A stretch of 64,000 nucleotides of DNA from positions 19,244,649 to 19,308,648 of the forward strand of contig CM055312.2 of NCBI GenBank assembly GCA_029255685.2, read 5' to 3'. Position numbers and translations under genes: made by a program. Below, one piece after another: positions 1 to 13,493 of the stretch; within the stretch, counting starts at the first letter, position 1; every line of letters begins with the position of its first letter. The notes beneath the pieces are model-generated. The model ran no database searches. It was given only the letters and a program-made list of their open reading frames with translations, and was not told where the DNA came from. The stretch is from Silene conica. Its lineage: Eukaryota > Streptophyta > Magnoliopsida > Caryophyllales > Caryophyllaceae.

Positions 1-118
1 TACCATAACAAGCATTCACTAATAACCCCAACATACTTAAGTACAATTCACATAACCAACCCAAAACAAGGACGAATGACACTTATTTCCCTACTATAAA
101 CATATGGAGAAACAAACC

Positions 119-720
119 TCAACAAAAAATAAGAACAGTATGTAACAAGTAGAATATGATCACCTTCTCAGACTTCTTTTTCCATTTGGCAAGTAATTTT
201 TGGAAGTCGTCATCAGGAACTAGGTTAGATCGATGTCGCCACCTACTTTTATCATCTTTATAGGCGTAGAAATGCTTTTTCTTGAAACGAATTTTGTAGA
301 CTCTCCATGAATCTCTAATAGTCTTCATTACCCAGTCTTTACCTTCTTCCGACACTATATATTTTGTCTGCATAAAATCAAACGATTTCGTACAAGTTTG
401 GAAAAAAAATGGGTAGTACTGAATTCAAATAAGCTACAATTGAAACGAGGCATACCAACACATATTCCCACAATTTTTCTTTTTCTTTGTCAGGTACTTG
501 CCGCCCAGAGTCAAAGACTAAGGGTACATAGGTATAATCTCGAGCTAATGTACCCAAAAAGCGAGCAAATTCACCTACAATGTCTTTTTCCGGAATAACG
601 GACCAATTGGTTGCCCATACTCGTTTAGAATGATGGCCACCTTGTTCTTCGTTGATCGGTTGTGTACATGGGGTAACATGGATGGTCCTCTAGTGCCACC
701 TTCCGAGATAGCTACGAGCA
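119..720 (-). pseudogene. CACTA second ORF, Ptta/En/Spm (PF03004-like) fragment
   Basis: The reverse complement of about 720-450 reads ISEGGTRGPSMLPHVHN, then a stretch containing NEYGQPIGP, then a frame with FARFLGTLARDYTYVP. This is the order seen in plant Ptta/En/Spm transposase-associated proteins. The 373-119 part reads WVMKTIRDSWRVYKIRFKKK and then a lysine/tryptophan-rich stretch ending FQKLLAKWKKKSEK, matching the conserved 'W..YK...KKKHF' region of that family. The pieces lie in different frames, so the ORF is broken or retains unspliced introns. The product would be the element-encoded accessory DNA-binding protein (TNPA-like role). Assignment is from motif order only. Confidence 0.6.
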
Positions 721-799
721 AATTATAAGAGAACATCCATATAATATACACTAATATACAATAATTATAAAATACATATAAGAAACTAGTATTAATTTA

Positions 800-1335
800 C
801 CATCTTATTGAAGATCTTGATTATCCAAGTTTACTTCTTCACTCTCATCTTCTGGATTTTCCTCTTCGTCACTATCAGCATTCTTGCCTTCAGTACTACT
901 ATCTGTTAGATCTTCTCCAAAACATGCTGCTATAAGTTCATCTCGTTGCAGTTGAGATGAATTTCCATAACACACTGCATGTTTGTTTTATAAGTTGAAA
1001 TTAAAAACTAAATGGCCAGATGAACTACACGTTCTGATATCAAACAATTACCTCCCATCGTATCTCCTTCAGTAGGTGATGGCTGGATATCACTTTCATG
1101 CGCCTTTGAGCCAATGTTTGAGTCTTCTGGATCAGAGGTGAAATGTGAGGACTGATGAAAATCCTTACTTAAATCTTTTTCTGTTTGCATATGGTTTCTC
1201 TTCAAGATTAAGTCAGCCATAGTCGGGTTAAGGTCATTATATGCATCCTGCCTTACCCCCGTCTGATCTTTGTCAAAGAGTTGTGGAAGCTTGAACCTTT
1301 CTTGGTGTTTGTTAGCTTGACTTTGATTTCTCAGT
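800..1335 (-). pseudogene. CACTA ORF remnant, acidic linker between the two transposase ORFs
   Basis: A short open frame at 1220-1008 starts MADLILKRNHMQTEKDLSKD. An acidic frame at about 960-820 is rich in Glu/Asp/Ser (DSDEEENPEDESEE) and is followed by a stop. They sit between the transposase block and the Ptta/En/Spm-like block in the same orientation and probably are the N-terminal exon of the second CACTA ORF. No domain is recognisable. The block joins transposase sequence abruptly near 1335, which suggests an internal deletion of the C-terminal part of TNP2. Confidence 0.4.
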
Positions 1336-2655
1336 CTAGTATAGTTGGACTTTACTGTACAGTTTTCGGAAAAAAATCCCTAATCTAATCAAAGGAACAA
1401 CCACATGCTTGGGAAGGCACCTTGTCACAGTAACTTGAAGTAAGTAATGGAAAATGATGTGAGCATCATGACTTTTATGTCCTGAAACTTTCCTTTGCCC
1501 TAAATTCACACATCGCGAAATATTAGAGCCGAATCCATAAGGAAGTTTTGCTTCTTTCAAAGCACGACAAAAGATATCCTTTTCTTTTGTAGACATAGAA
1601 TAACATGCGGGAAAAAGACATGTCTCTGGTCTTCTGACAATTGAGGCTGTAGATCCTCTTTGATACCCATATCTAATAAGTCAAAACGAGCATTTGGGTG
1701 ATTCTTACTCTTACCAGAGATATCTAATAAAGTTCCGTTTACGTTGTCAAAAACATTTTTTTCAATATGCATCACGTCTAGGTTTTGCCTACATTTATTG
1801 TGCTTCCAGTAAGGCAATTCAAAAAATATAGACTTCTTCTTCCGTGGGCACTGACTTTTGTTCTTTTGTTTTTCTTTCTTCCCAAAAGAATTCACAAAGT
1901 CAGACAACTCATCTAATACATGAAATCCTGTCAGGGGTCTAGGAGGGGGTCTTTCTTCAAATTTTCCATTAAAAGACTTCTTATCACAGCGCAAAGGATT
2001 ATTAGCATCTAAAAATCTACGACCACCCATATAGCACATTTTTTTGCTATGCTTCAAATATAAGGAATCCGTTTCATGGTTACAACTTGGACATGCAAAC
2101 TTCCCTTTTGTTTTCCATCCGGATAACATTGAATTCCCCGGAAAATCACTAATTGTCCATGTCAAAGCAGCATGTAACTTAAATGTATCATTCCTAAATT
2201 TGTCATACGTATCAAGCCCTACATTCCATAAATCTTTTAATTCCTCAATTAAAGGCTGTAAGTATACGTCAATGTTATTCCCAGGACCTTCAGGACGGGA
2301 ATGAGTAGTGATAGCATAAAATATTCAGGATTCATGAACATCCAAGGTGGCAAGTTGTAATTGACCAACACAACGGGCCATGTACTGTGACATACACTCA
2401 TAGTTCGAAATGGATTAAACCCATAAGATGCCAATCCTAACCTTATATTTTTAGGATCATTAGCAAAGTTAGGGTATAGAGAATCAAAGTCCTTCCATGT
2501 TGACCCGTCCGTAGGGTGTCTTAGATACCCATCTTTCAGACGTTTATCAGCATGCCATGTCATAGCTTCTGCAATTTCTGAATTCATATAAACTCTTTGC
2601 AACCTAGGTGGCAGTGGAAAATGCCATAATACCTTTGCAAGTATTTGACGACTAT
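1336..2655 (-). pseudogene. CACTA TNP2-type transposase, central part (frameshifted)
   Basis: This continues the ORF of 12009-11262 after the LARD insertion. The joint reads ...TKN|SRQILAKVLWHF in frame. Recognisable TNP2 blocks follow: RLQRVYMNSEIAEAMTWH, DPKNIRLGLASYGFNPF, LTWTISDFPGNSMLSGW, CPSCNHETDSL and NLDVMHIEKNVFDNV, then a DUF4218-like block with GHKSHDAHIIFHYLLQV. Two single-base frame changes are visible, one near 2297 (after SLLIP) and one near 1602 (after HVFFP). The family product is the cut-and-paste transposase that recognises CACTA ends. Sequence after the DUF4218-like block is missing. Inactive. Confidence 0.85.
2651..2655. repeat. Target-site duplication ACTAT, left copy (LARD1)
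   Basis: ACTAT immediately precedes the LTR start TGTAACACCC. The same five bases follow the far end of the element at 11257-11261. Removing the element plus one copy restores the CACTA reading frame across the joint, which confirms the insertion boundaries. Confidence 0.95.
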
Positions 2656-5453
2656 TGTAACACCCCCATTTATTTAAGAGCCTTTAGCAAGACATTCTCA
2701 AATAAATAGAGCTGTTACCATCTCGGAATATCCGAGGTAGTGAATAACAAAGTAAAACAACCAAAGTACTTGATATAAAACTGATAAAATTTAAAGCTTG
2801 GTTATTACAGTTACTACATAACGGAAAAGAAAAATACAACTGCCGACTTCTCTAGATGTGATATAATTCTAAGTCGGTCCAAAGTATGCATCTCACATTT
2901 CTGCCCCAACTCCTAGCTCATCTGTCTCTGACCTGTAGAATCTACTCCCCATTCCGGATCATCGTAGGTGTACACGAATACACTGTCAACCTCGCGGTTG
3001 AGTAGGGTAACACAATAATTATAATGCAACATATATGATATGCAAATGCAATGATATGCTCGAGCCCAATCTCAATCTCGTTCTCAATCAAAAATCTCAA
3101 TTTCAAACCCTTGCACCAAGCCATACCGAACCTCCCGGCAGACTATAATCGGCCTTCGCCGAACACCAGCTCAATAGCTGATAAGACACCAGGCCTGGTC
3201 TGCTGAACCACCCTGGGCTTTATATCATATCAATAACCATTTTGTAACTTTCTCGGTAACCAATGCATATGCATGCTCATGAATGCAACGATGTAATTAA
3301 TCAATCATGCTATCAATTAATGAAATGCTCATGTCATTTCCAATGATCCACAATCAATCCAACCAATACTATTCTCATATCAATCGTACTAAGCATCCAT
3401 AACACACAATACCAAAACTATTCACACATCATAGAGTATACGGTCAGTGTATCCTACCTGGATAGCAATATAGTCCAACAGCAAGCCAGCGAGTTAACAG
3501 AATAATTGCACTTCAAAATTGTCACCTAACAATATAATATACACAATCACTAACTAACACAATTATGCAACTAATTTAATATATATAGTATTCAAATTAA
3601 TTTATTTAAATAGTATATCGCGCATAATGAGACCGTATAAACATAATTACTTCCATTAAATAATCGAACATAGAAAATATAATGTATAGCTCTATTCTTG
3701 ATAATCGTCACCTATAAAAGTTCATTTAACAATTTTAATAATGAAAAACATAAACAATGTTTACTAAATATACTAATTATAACAATATTAGCAATAATAA
3801 TAATACAATGCTACCAACAACTAATAACGATATTAGTAATAATAATAAACTAACAACAACATCAACAATATAAATAATAGTAATATTAGTAATCATAAAA
3901 ATAACAACATCACGCAACAGCCCCCAACAACCGTGACCCAAAACAGACCCACAACACGACAATCCCGACGACGCAAGCACCCCTAAAACAGCCCCTTCTG
4001 CCGCCTGAACCCCCGCCACGCCATGGTGGCTGCCACCCTTGCACCACATTACACTCACCAACACCAACCATAACCCCTGGCGTGATCACCTGTGCCTTCG
4101 ACACCAACCTCTAAACCCCCTGCCCGCAACAAGCACTCTGCAACTAACCCTCAACTCACGCTGTAACCCCTTGAAACCCTCCTGCCACCACCAGTGTCAC
4201 AACCCTATCCACTATACAACACCACCCTAGGCACCTATAAGTCCCCCACAACTCCCTGGTGGAAACAACAGGCTTCGACACCCCACAAGGCCCCCTAAAA
4301 AGCCGTCGACAACCTGCTATACACGACCACCCTACAACACCTGTTTCAGCATCGTCTTTGACACCCTTCCTAAACAGACTGTAAAAGTGAGTTTCCCGAC
4401 CACCATACACCACCCTACAACCACCAATATAATCTACAAACATCCTATTACTATTACCCATAAGTAATTATGCAAAACAGACCATAACCAGCATTCGAAT
4501 AAACAATTAAAACAGACCCAGAAACGCATAACACTGCTATTACCGACATTATTGGTCATTGTTGTGGCGGTTACGGTGGTGCCATAGTGTTTCTATGATG
4601 ACAAACATATTAAGGACACTACCGGGATTACATACAACTATAGTACTCAGTCATAACATGATGAAAAGGCTTAATAAACTACTTACAAAACACTGCTGTG
4701 CAAGGCGATAACGATGATTGTGTGGCTGTTCCCTTCACGTTTTATTTATCTTTTTGCTCTTCGTTAACACCCATGACAGACCAAACTAGGGCTTTGGCGT
4801 ACATATAGTGTGGAGGCAGACGATGTAAGGAAGAATAGGGTTTAACGTGAGTTGATGGAGGCAGACAAGTAGGGTTGATGAAAGAGGCGTTTGTTGAAAG
4901 TCGATGGTTTAGTTTTTTTTGTGCTAGGGTTTCTAATGTTGGCATTCTAATTTTTCTTTCTCATTAACACAACCCCAGTCAAGCCCATTACGCATTTCGA
5001 GGGTCCGTATACGACTACATCCCGAACTTTAGCCCATAACTTAAAATTAACGAGGCATATAAATAAATAATCATATTAATTAAATTATGTAAATATTAAT
5101 TAAATTAACTATAAGAATATAAAATTATTAGTAATTACATAAGAATATATAAAATTAGAATTTAAATATAATTACGAATTAAATAGTAAAACAAGGATAA
5201 CTGAGAAATAAATATAAAATAGGAGATATATACAATTCAAAAATGTATTATCAAAATTAAAGAAATACGAATGCAATGTCATAGAAATAATCGTCAAATA
5301 TAAAATGATTATGAAATACGAAATAATCGTAGAAATACGATTTATAAAATAATAATTGTTTACGTAAAATACTTTATAAACATTCCATTTGAAATACTTG
5401 TATAACACATGGTTTGACAGTTGTTGACCGAGGCTAAAATACGGGGTATTACA
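2656..5453 (-). repeat. LARD1 3' LTR
   Basis: This 2798-bp LTR is colinear with 8363-11256. Differences visible by eye include a short form of the TA repeat and a single CCCCTAAAACAG unit where the other LTR has three. A conserved hairpin at 2733-2747 (CTCGGA-ATA-TCCGAG) and the palindrome ACCAGGCCTGGT near 3191 are present. The glycine-rich open frames in it (for example 3777-4107) are by-products of its C-rich stretch. Confidence 0.93.
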
Positions 5454-5472
5454 ATCTTCCCTCCTTAAAATG
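5454..5472 (-). other. LARD1 polypurine tract
   Basis: Directly inside the 3' LTR the minus strand reads TTTAAGGAGGGAAGATTG, a purine-rich tract suited to priming plus-strand DNA synthesis. The same tract occurs at 24088-24106 in the second LARD. Confidence 0.8.
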
Positions 5473-8345
5473 AACTTCGTCCCGAAGTTCACCACCCCAT
5501 AACGGTAAAGAAACATATAACAAGCATGAAACAATCACAAGTAGTACATATTTATAAGCTCTAAAATGCGAAGTGTTAAATTCTATCCCCCTTAAGAAAC
5601 TTTGTCCCCAAAGTTTAACATACGACAGAAGTATATGACACTTAAGGAACCGCAACATTGACCGAAACATAACAAATTAAAACGGCAGACTTCATGCATG
5701 GTCAATCTCAGTCAGCCAATCATAACATACAACTTAGCAAGATCGCCAAACATCAAGATTTTACAATCCTATCCTCCTTAAAACATGGTTACGTCCCCGT
5801 AACCCCATTATAAATTCTACATCCAATGCTCAGGAAGACCACCGAAATAACAGTCACAAATTATCGGATAAGTTAATTACTCTATACTAGGCAACTATCA
5901 TCAGGCTTTTAAAACAATCAAAACACAGTTGACAATTTCACGTTACGCAGTAAAACAAAATCAGAGTAACTAGCATATATACACACTTGAAATCTCTCTT
6001 AACACAAACTTAACCTATTTACACCAATGTAGACAATCAGCTAATTCCTAGTGCATAATCGACAAATTAAAACATTTTATGCTCATAATCATATTATAGA
6101 AGCATAATCATATTTTAGAAATGACATAAGCAAAATTTAACTAATGTAATTAAGATGGAGCATTGACATATTTCCCGAGGTATACACCAATCTTAGACTA
6201 GCAAAACAGCTTAGCATCTCCAGGTATAAAGAAGTTAAACTAATTAATAATTCACTATATATTGTGATCAGATTTTAAACACAGCAATATGCAATTCTCT
6301 TTAGGACGTAACAATATAAATGAAGAAGTTATAAAGATTATTAGCAACATGAGTCACATTATAAAAAAAAAATGCTCACAATTACGTATAAAAATTAGAT
6401 TGCTATAACATGCTAATAAGTCTAACAGTTAAATTCATTCTACCACGTGTCAAGACTCTGCTCTGATGATCATGACTTTAATCATTACTTATGAACACCA
6501 CATAATTATTTTGAGGTCATAACAATAGAAAGCACTAGCGTCTGTATAGTTGAAACTACTTTACATAAAACTCAACGAAATAACAAGGTTATATTATCAC
6601 ATAATAACGTTCGTCTTCATATCATATGTCTATCGTACATACTACTAATGCCATACCAGAACATTACATGGTTACATTACATAATTCATATTGATTAAAC
6701 TTTTATATCGAACTTACATAACTTACAATTTTGAACAATCAAATATCATGTTGCAACTTCCAAAAATTGTAATTAAATAACCGTCCAGCTATTTTGTGAA
6801 CCATTATGGTTTTTGAGAAATATAATGAATTCACTAATCATAGGAAAAATAATCAAATGCAAAACTTAAGGGAATTATTTATAACAAAGTTTTCAATTCG
6901 GTTGGTCTGAACAGAAACTCTACAACAATTAGACAGAAAACTGGGCAACTTGCAAAAATCACTATTAAATAACGACTCGTTAAGATTTTACGTGGCTTAT
7001 CATTTTGAAAACGTGCGTGAATGAATAGTCTAAACAGTGGAGTTGGAATCATGCATAAACAATAAATACGTTTTAAATAGTTTCTTTTCCAAAAACATGG
7101 CCAAAATAGAACTGTGCAGTAACAATCTGACCACTGTCGGCTAAAATATTTTATTTCTCTCAAAATATAAGTCGTTTAACATAAAACAACAAGCATTGGA
7201 AAGCTAACTCAGAAGGTTATCATACATAAAATTTTCACATTCATATAGGGAACACATTTAAAATGGCAGCCCGTACAAACAAGGTAATATTCTGGAAATT
7301 TATTAAAATTTTAGTTCCTTTAAGATTACTTCACATGACCACATCGAAACAAAATCATTCCTCCTTTAAACATGTTGAACTATCATTTGAAGCATGGAAA
7401 TCACATTGCACCATATTAACAGATAATTGCCATCTAGAAAACGATAAAGATTGCAAGACCAAAAAATAAAATCAACCAAATAACTCAATAATCATGTGTA
7501 GGCAATGCAATAGTTTCTACCATCATAACAATCACAACGTATTTAAGTACGTAAATATATCGTAAAAAGAAATCGCTAAGATGCCACTTTTCATCAACTC
7601 ATTACCCATATCATTATACTTCCTCTATTCCAATCAATTCTATACATTTACTTTATTCACGTTTCCCAATATTCGTTTTCTTTTGTTAATATCTTTAATT
7701 AAGCAAAAAAAAATATAAAATTGATATTTACAATATGCTCGGTAAGACAATTTAAACAAGATCTCACATGACTATCTTTTATGTTATATATTAGAAGTTG
7801 TGTCGAAAATTCACTCAACTTATGAATAGTGGCAAAAAAGTGAAACGTATAGAATTGATTGGAATGGAGGAAGTACTATATATCTACCTAAGGGTTCAGG
7901 GATCATATAACCGCATGCATATCACCATACAAGTCAAACTCGCATTTCAAACTCATATACTCATTCCCATGTTCTCAACACTTGGACTAATACACATCTC
8001 AATCATAGTCAATATCAATCTAATCTTATGATTCACAATACAGATTACCAACCATATTCTTTCATCGCACATCATTAACCATGTATCACATAATTACTTA
8101 CCTCATTCCGCTCCTGCAAACTGTTAGTACAATATAACTAGGTTCGTTCCTTTATTTCATTACTACCCACTCTCTGCATCACTCAAGGGTTTCCAGGTTA
8201 GACTGAAAGGGCCAGTGGCTTGGTTTGAGGGGGCCCTAACTCATCCCAATCCGGGGGTCTCCTAACAGTTACTAACCTGGGGTTCATTTTATTAGACTCT
8301 TCCTACGTTCATTATTATTCATTTGGTTTAGGCCTGAGGATCGTT
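5473..8345 (-). other. LARD1 internal non-coding region
   Basis: About 2.9 kb of AT-rich sequence with no open frame longer than about 95 codons and no gag, protease, reverse transcriptase, RNase H or integrase motif on either strand. It shares long stretches with 24107-26707 of the second LARD (for example the blocks around 7000-7250 and 25430-25760), so it is a conserved non-coding interior and not random debris. Confidence 0.85.
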
Positions 8346-8359
8346 CGCTCTGATACCAC
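8346..8359 (-). other. LARD1 primer-binding site (tRNA-iMet type)
   Basis: The minus strand reads TGGTATCAGAGCG, the sequence complementary to the 3' end of initiator methionine tRNA, three bases inside the 5' LTR end. This fixes the element orientation as minus. Confidence 0.93.
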
Positions 8360-8362
8360 TTT

Positions 8363-10956
8363 TGTAACACCCCCATTTATTTAAGAGCCTTTAGCAAGAC
8401 ATTCTCAAATAAATAGAGCTGTTACCATCTCGGAATATCCGAGGTAGTGAATAACAAAGTAAAACAACCAAAGTACTTGATATAAAACTGATAAAATTTA
8501 AAGCTTGGTTATTACAGTTACTACATAACGGAAAAGAAAAATACAACTGACGACTTCTCTAGATGTGATATAATTCTAACTCGGTCCAAAGTATGCATCT
8601 CACATTTCTGCCCCAGCTCCTAGCTCATCTGTCTCTTACCTGTAGAATCTACTCCCCATTTCCGATCATCGTAGGTGTACACGAATACACTGTCAACCTC
8701 GCGGTTAAGTAGGGTAACGCAATAATTATAATGCAACAATTATGATATGCAAATGCAATGATATGCTCGAGCTCAATCTCAATCTCGTTCTCAATCACAA
8801 ATCTCAATCTCAAACCCTTGCACCAAGCCATACCGAACCTCCCGGCAGACTATAATCGGCCGTCGCCGAACACCGGCTCAATAGCTGATAAGACACCAGA
8901 CATGGTCTGCAGAACCACCCTGGGCTTTATATCATATCAATAACCATTCTGTAACTTTCTCGGTAACCAATGCATATGCATGCTCATGAATGCAACGATG
9001 TAATTAATCAATCATGTTATTAATTAATGAAATGCTCATGCCATTTCCAATGATCCACAATCAATCCAACCAATATTATTCTCATATCAATCGTACTAAG
9101 CATCCATAACACACAATACCATAACTATTCATACACATCATAGAGTATACGGTCAGTGTATCCTACCTGGATAACAATATAGTCCAACACCAAGCCAGCG
9201 AGTTAACAGAATAATTGCACTTCAAAATTGTCACCTAACAATATAATATACACAATCACTAACTAACACAATTATGCAACTAATTTAATATATATAGTAT
9301 TCAAATTAATTTATTTAAATAGTATATCGCGCATAACGAGACCGTATAAACATAATTACTTCCATTAAAAAATCGAACATAGAAAATATAATGTATAACT
9401 CTATTCTTGATAATCGTCACCTATAAAAGTTCATTTAACAATTTTAATAATGAAAAACATAAACAATGTTTACTAAGTATACTAATACTAACAATATTAG
9501 CAATAACAATAATACAATGCTACCAACAACTAATAACGATATTAGTAATAATAATAAACTAACAACAACATCAACAATATAAATAATAGTAATATTAGTA
9601 ATCATAAAAATAATAACATCACGCAACAACCCCCTACAACCGTGACCCAAAACAGACCCACAACACGACAATCCCGACGACGCAAGCACCCCTAAAACAG
9701 CCCCTAAAACAGCCCCTAAAACAGCCCCTTCTGCCGCCTGAACCCCCGCCACGCCATGGTGGCTGCCACCCTTGCACCACATTACACTCACCAACACCAA
9801 CCATAACCCCTGGCGTGATCACCTGTGCCTTCGACACCAACCTCTAAACCCCCTGCCCGCAACAAGCACTCTGCAACTAACCCTCAACTCACGCTGTAAC
9901 CCCTTGAAACCCTCCTGCCACCACCAGTGTCACAACCCTATCCACTATACAACACCACCCTAGGCACCTATAAGTCCCCCACAACTCCCTGTTGGAAACA
10001 CCAGGCTTCGACACCCCACAAGGCCACCTAAAAAGCCGTCAACAAACTGCTATACACGACCACCCTACAACCCCTATTTCAGCATCGTCTTTGACACCCT
10101 TCCTAAACGGACTGTAAAAGTGAGTTTCCCAACCACCATACACCACCCTACAACCACCAATATAATCTACAAACATCATATTACTATTACCCATAAGTAA
10201 TTAAGCAAAATAGACCATAACCAGCATTCGAATAAACAATTAAAACAGACCCAGAAACGTATAACACTGCTATTACCGACATTATTGGTTATTGTTGTGG
10301 CAGTTACGGTGGTGCCATGGTGTTTCTATGATGACAAACATATGAAGGACACTACCAGGATTACATACAACTATAGTACTCAGTCATAACAAGATGAAAA
10401 GGTTTGATAAACTACTTACGAAACACTGCTGCGCAAGGGCGATAACGATGATTGTGTGGTTGTTCTTTTCACGTTTCCTTTATCTTTTTGCTCTTTTTTA
10501 ACACCCATGACAGACCAAACTAGGGATTCGGCGTACATGTAGTGTGGAGGCAGACGATGTAAGGAAGAATAGGGTTTAACGTGAGTTGATGGAGGCAGAC
10601 AAGTAGGGTTGATGAAAGAGGCGTTTGTTGAATGTCGATGGTTTAGTTTTTTTTTGTGCTATGATTTCTAAGGTTGGCATTCTCCTTTTTCTTTCTCACT
10701 AACACAACCCCAGTCAAGCCCATTACGCATTTCGAGGGTCCGTATACGACTACATCCCGAACTTTAGCCCGTAACTTCAAATTAACGAGGCATATAAATA
10801 AATAATCATATTAATTGAATTATGTAAATATTAATTAAATTAACTATAAGAATATAAAATTATCAGTAATTACATAAGAATATATAAAATTAGAATTTAA
10901 ATATAATTACGACTTAAATAGTAAAACAAGGATAACTGAGAAATAAATATAAAATA

Positions 10957-11040
<84 letters not shown>

Positions 11041-11256
11041 CAAAAATGTATTATCAAAATTAAAGAAATACGAATGCAATGTCATAGAAATAATCGTCAA
11101 ATATAAAATGATTATGAAATACGAAATAATCGTAGAAATACGATTTATAAAATAATAACTGTTTACGTAAAATACTTTATAAACATTCCATTTGAAATAC
11201 TTGTATAACACATGGTTTGACAGTTGTTGACCAAGGCTAAAATACGGGGTATTACA
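8363..11256 (-). repeat. LARD1 5' LTR
   Basis: This 2894-bp copy of the LTR begins TGTAACACCC and ends GGGGTATTACA, followed by the target duplication ACTAT (11257-11261). It is longer than the 3' LTR because of a (TA)n expansion at 10959-11038 and two extra CCCCTAAAACAG units near 9700-9727. Confidence 0.93.
10959..11038. repeat. (TA)n microsatellite in LARD1 5' LTR
   Basis: About 80 bp of uninterrupted AT dinucleotides. The homologous position in the other LTR (about 5225-5233) holds only a few units, so the expansion happened after insertion or during reverse transcription. A separate expansion at a similar LTR position is at 23770-23853. Confidence 0.95.
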
Positions 11257-11261
11257 ACTAT

Positions 11262-12009
11262 TCTTAGTGTTTGAAGTCTTATTAGATGAATTCTCTTCGC
11301 ATTTTTTCCACTTAGAGGCATGGCATTTAAAATAGTCTTCAACATTTTCAAACTCTTTCCAAAATAGCATACAATCATTAGGACACGCACATATTTTTTT
11401 GTAATCCAGACCCAAATCCTTCACAATATTCTTAGCTTCTGTGTAGTTGACCGTAATCTTGGCCTCTGGAACCATGTCTCTTAACAATTGAAGGAGTTCA
11501 TTGAATGCCACATTACTAATTCCATGAAGTGTCTTGTACAAAAAAAGTCGAATAATGAAAGACAATTTTGAAAAATTCTTACAGCCCGGGAATAATTCTT
11601 GTTGACCCTCTTCAACCAACTTATGAAACTTTTTAGCTTCATCATTGGGACCATTTTGTACGTTAGTGGGAACTTCACAACAATTTCTAAATCTGTCCTC
11701 TAACAATGTGTCGGTATTGTCATTGAAATTTGGTTCTTCATCAAGGGTTTCAACTATGGGTTCAGTTGATAAAGGATCCTCTCCATGAAAGGTCCAAACA
11801 TGATAATTCTCAACATAACCAAATCCTTTTAAATGATCATACACCTCATGTCTTCGTAACCAATAACGGTTTGCACACCTCTTACATGGACATCTTATTT
11901 GACTTCCATGAACACCCTTAGAAAATGACACATTATGGAACTCAATGACTCCATTTTCAAACTCAGGCAAACGTCTAACTATATACATCCAACTTCTATC
12001 ATTCCTCAT
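11262..12009 (-). pseudogene. CACTA TNP2-type transposase, N-terminal part with transposase-associated domain
   Basis: From ATG at 12009 the frame begins MRNDRSWMY and continues with IRCPCKRCANRYW and EVYDHLKGFGYVENYHVW, the transposase-associated zinc-binding domain at the N-terminus of TNP2-type proteins (roughly residues 1-75). Further on it has LYKTLHGISNVAFNELLQLL and LGLDYKKICACPNDCMLFWK, also typical TNP2 blocks. The frame runs into the LARD1 LTR at 11261; the continuation is at 2655. The open frame seen beyond 11256 is LTR and TA repeat, not protein. Confidence 0.88.
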
Positions 12010-12767
12010 CCTCTGAATTCTGGATTAAATAAGCACAAATTAATATATACTTAAGCATGTCATTTTATATGTTATGTTCTTTTTGAAAGCAGAAATCGAG
12101 CTATAAGAAGCTAGTTATCTAACAGTAGGCCTGCATTTGTATCTCTTTTTTGGTTCTATGATATATATAATTTCTCACATTTTATAAAAAAAAACATAAC
12201 ACAGTATACAAGGCTGCAAAGTCTGACACAGAAACAAAAATAAGCTTAAACAAACAGAAAATATAGCACAAACATTCCTCTAACTTACATCTGATATCCA
12301 GAAAAGCGACACAATAAGAAAGAAGAAAAGACTAGAAAGGAGAACAAAAACTACTAATAGTCAAAACACTAGAAAGGAGAACAAACATTCCTCTAACTTA
12401 CATCTGATATCCACTCTGCCTGCTACGTTTTCTATTGTTTTCAAAACAGACCCTCGTACAGCAATGCACTAGACACTGCCACTGATCTGATATCCACTCT
12501 GCCCTGCTACGTTTTCTATTCTTTTAAAAACAGACCCTCGTACAGCAATGCACTAGACACTGCCACTGATCTGCCCTCAAGTTCCCTATTCCTGAAAGCT
12601 TTTGGAGCCATTCACGGGCTGTTACCGCACCAAGCTACCGCAGCGGAAGAAACTGATCTGCCCAAATAGAACTGCCAGCCCCTTCAAAGCCCCACTGTAC
12701 CAGAACCGCTGCAGCTAATACAGCAGCATCTGAACAGTCTACTTCTCTGCAGACCCAAAACACCTGC
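12010..12767 (-). other. CACTA 5' leader/subterminal region with tandem duplications
   Basis: No coding potential. An 84-bp block is duplicated head-to-tail at 12405-12488 and 12489-12572 (GATATCCACTCTGCC...). A shorter block, TCCTCTAACTTACATCTGAT, occurs at about 12276 and again at about 12390. These lie upstream of the transposase start in the CACTA element. Confidence 0.6.
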
Positions 12768-13316
12768 TGTAAACCCCTCGCGAAAGCGGAAATAAAAACA
12801 TACAAAAGTACTAAAAATGCAGCGGAATTAAAACTTTTTAACAAACTAAACAGCATGCGAGAAGTCTTAACTGAAACAGAAACTGAAACTGAAATAAAAC
12901 CAAAATAGATAAGTAGCTGTTCTAAGTATCAAAACAAATATGTACATCAGCCTGGGATGGAACATCCCTAAAGGCACCAAAACGAAAGTATCAGACTACG
13001 AGTCCAGCTAAACGATATAAGGGTAAGTCATGATGAAAGGATCATCGCTCGCTAGCTCTCGAGAACCCCGCTCCAACCAGCATGTACCTACATACATGAA
13101 AACATGTACGCCACAATCAGTGGGGAGTGACTAGAGTTCTCCTAGCCACCTTTTGTGACAACATGTAACACATAAAACAATACAGAATACTCCAACATAT
13201 ATATAAAACATGTGAAGCATAAACATCTCATCATCTGATCTCTTACTATCATGCGATTACAATGCACGGCTCTCAACCAACTTCATAAACAATTAGGAAG
13301 GAGAGCCGGTTTCCCT

Positions 13317-13330
13317 ACTGGTTACCCAGT
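13317..13330 (-). other. GNRA-tetraloop hairpin in S1 (outer copy)
   Basis: The minus strand reads ACTGG-GTAA-CCAGT: a five-base-pair stem closed by a GNRA-class tetraloop. It is followed by a conserved AGGGAAACCG block. The other copies are at 14161-14172, 20655-20666 and 28763-28774, with different but complementary stems. Confidence 0.7.
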
Positions 13331-13493
13331 CGGGGGGTCTTTCAATCCAACTATTTATGAAACCGAACTAAGAGTCATCCAATGCCTTGGATGATTAAAC
13401 CATAACTCAAATAAACATCAATAACTCATCATGCATATCTGACACTGTACCATCATCAAGGCAAGCAGATAAAACATTCATATCACTAGCAAC

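Larger units (their letters stand above)
2656..11256 (-). mobile_element. LARD1: complete non-coding LTR retrotransposon nested in the CACTA element
   Basis: Two long terminal repeats (2656-5453 and 8363-11256) start TGTAACACCCCCAT and end GGGGTATTACA on the plus strand. The tRNA-iMet-type primer site lies beside the right LTR and a purine tract beside the left LTR, so the element is minus-strand. The 2.9-kb interior has no gag or pol; its ORFs are short and unrelated to anything I recognise. Long LTRs with a non-coding interior fit the LARD class (large retrotransposon derivative). It must be mobilised by an autonomous relative. The family also occurs at 20678-27187 and as a solo LTR at 48855-51336. 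Confidence 0.93.

Noticed and set aside
3777..4461. Glycine/valine-rich ORFs in the LARD LTRs (also at 9444-9963 and 22284-23071).
   Set aside because: They lie in a C-rich stretch of the LTR, appear on both strands, and are disrupted between LTR copies by unit-number changes, so no protein is supported.
10897..11260. C-terminal extension of the CACTA ORF with an Ile-Tyr repeat tail.
   Set aside because: It is the LARD1 LTR and its (TA)n tract read through; the true continuation of the transposase is at 2655.
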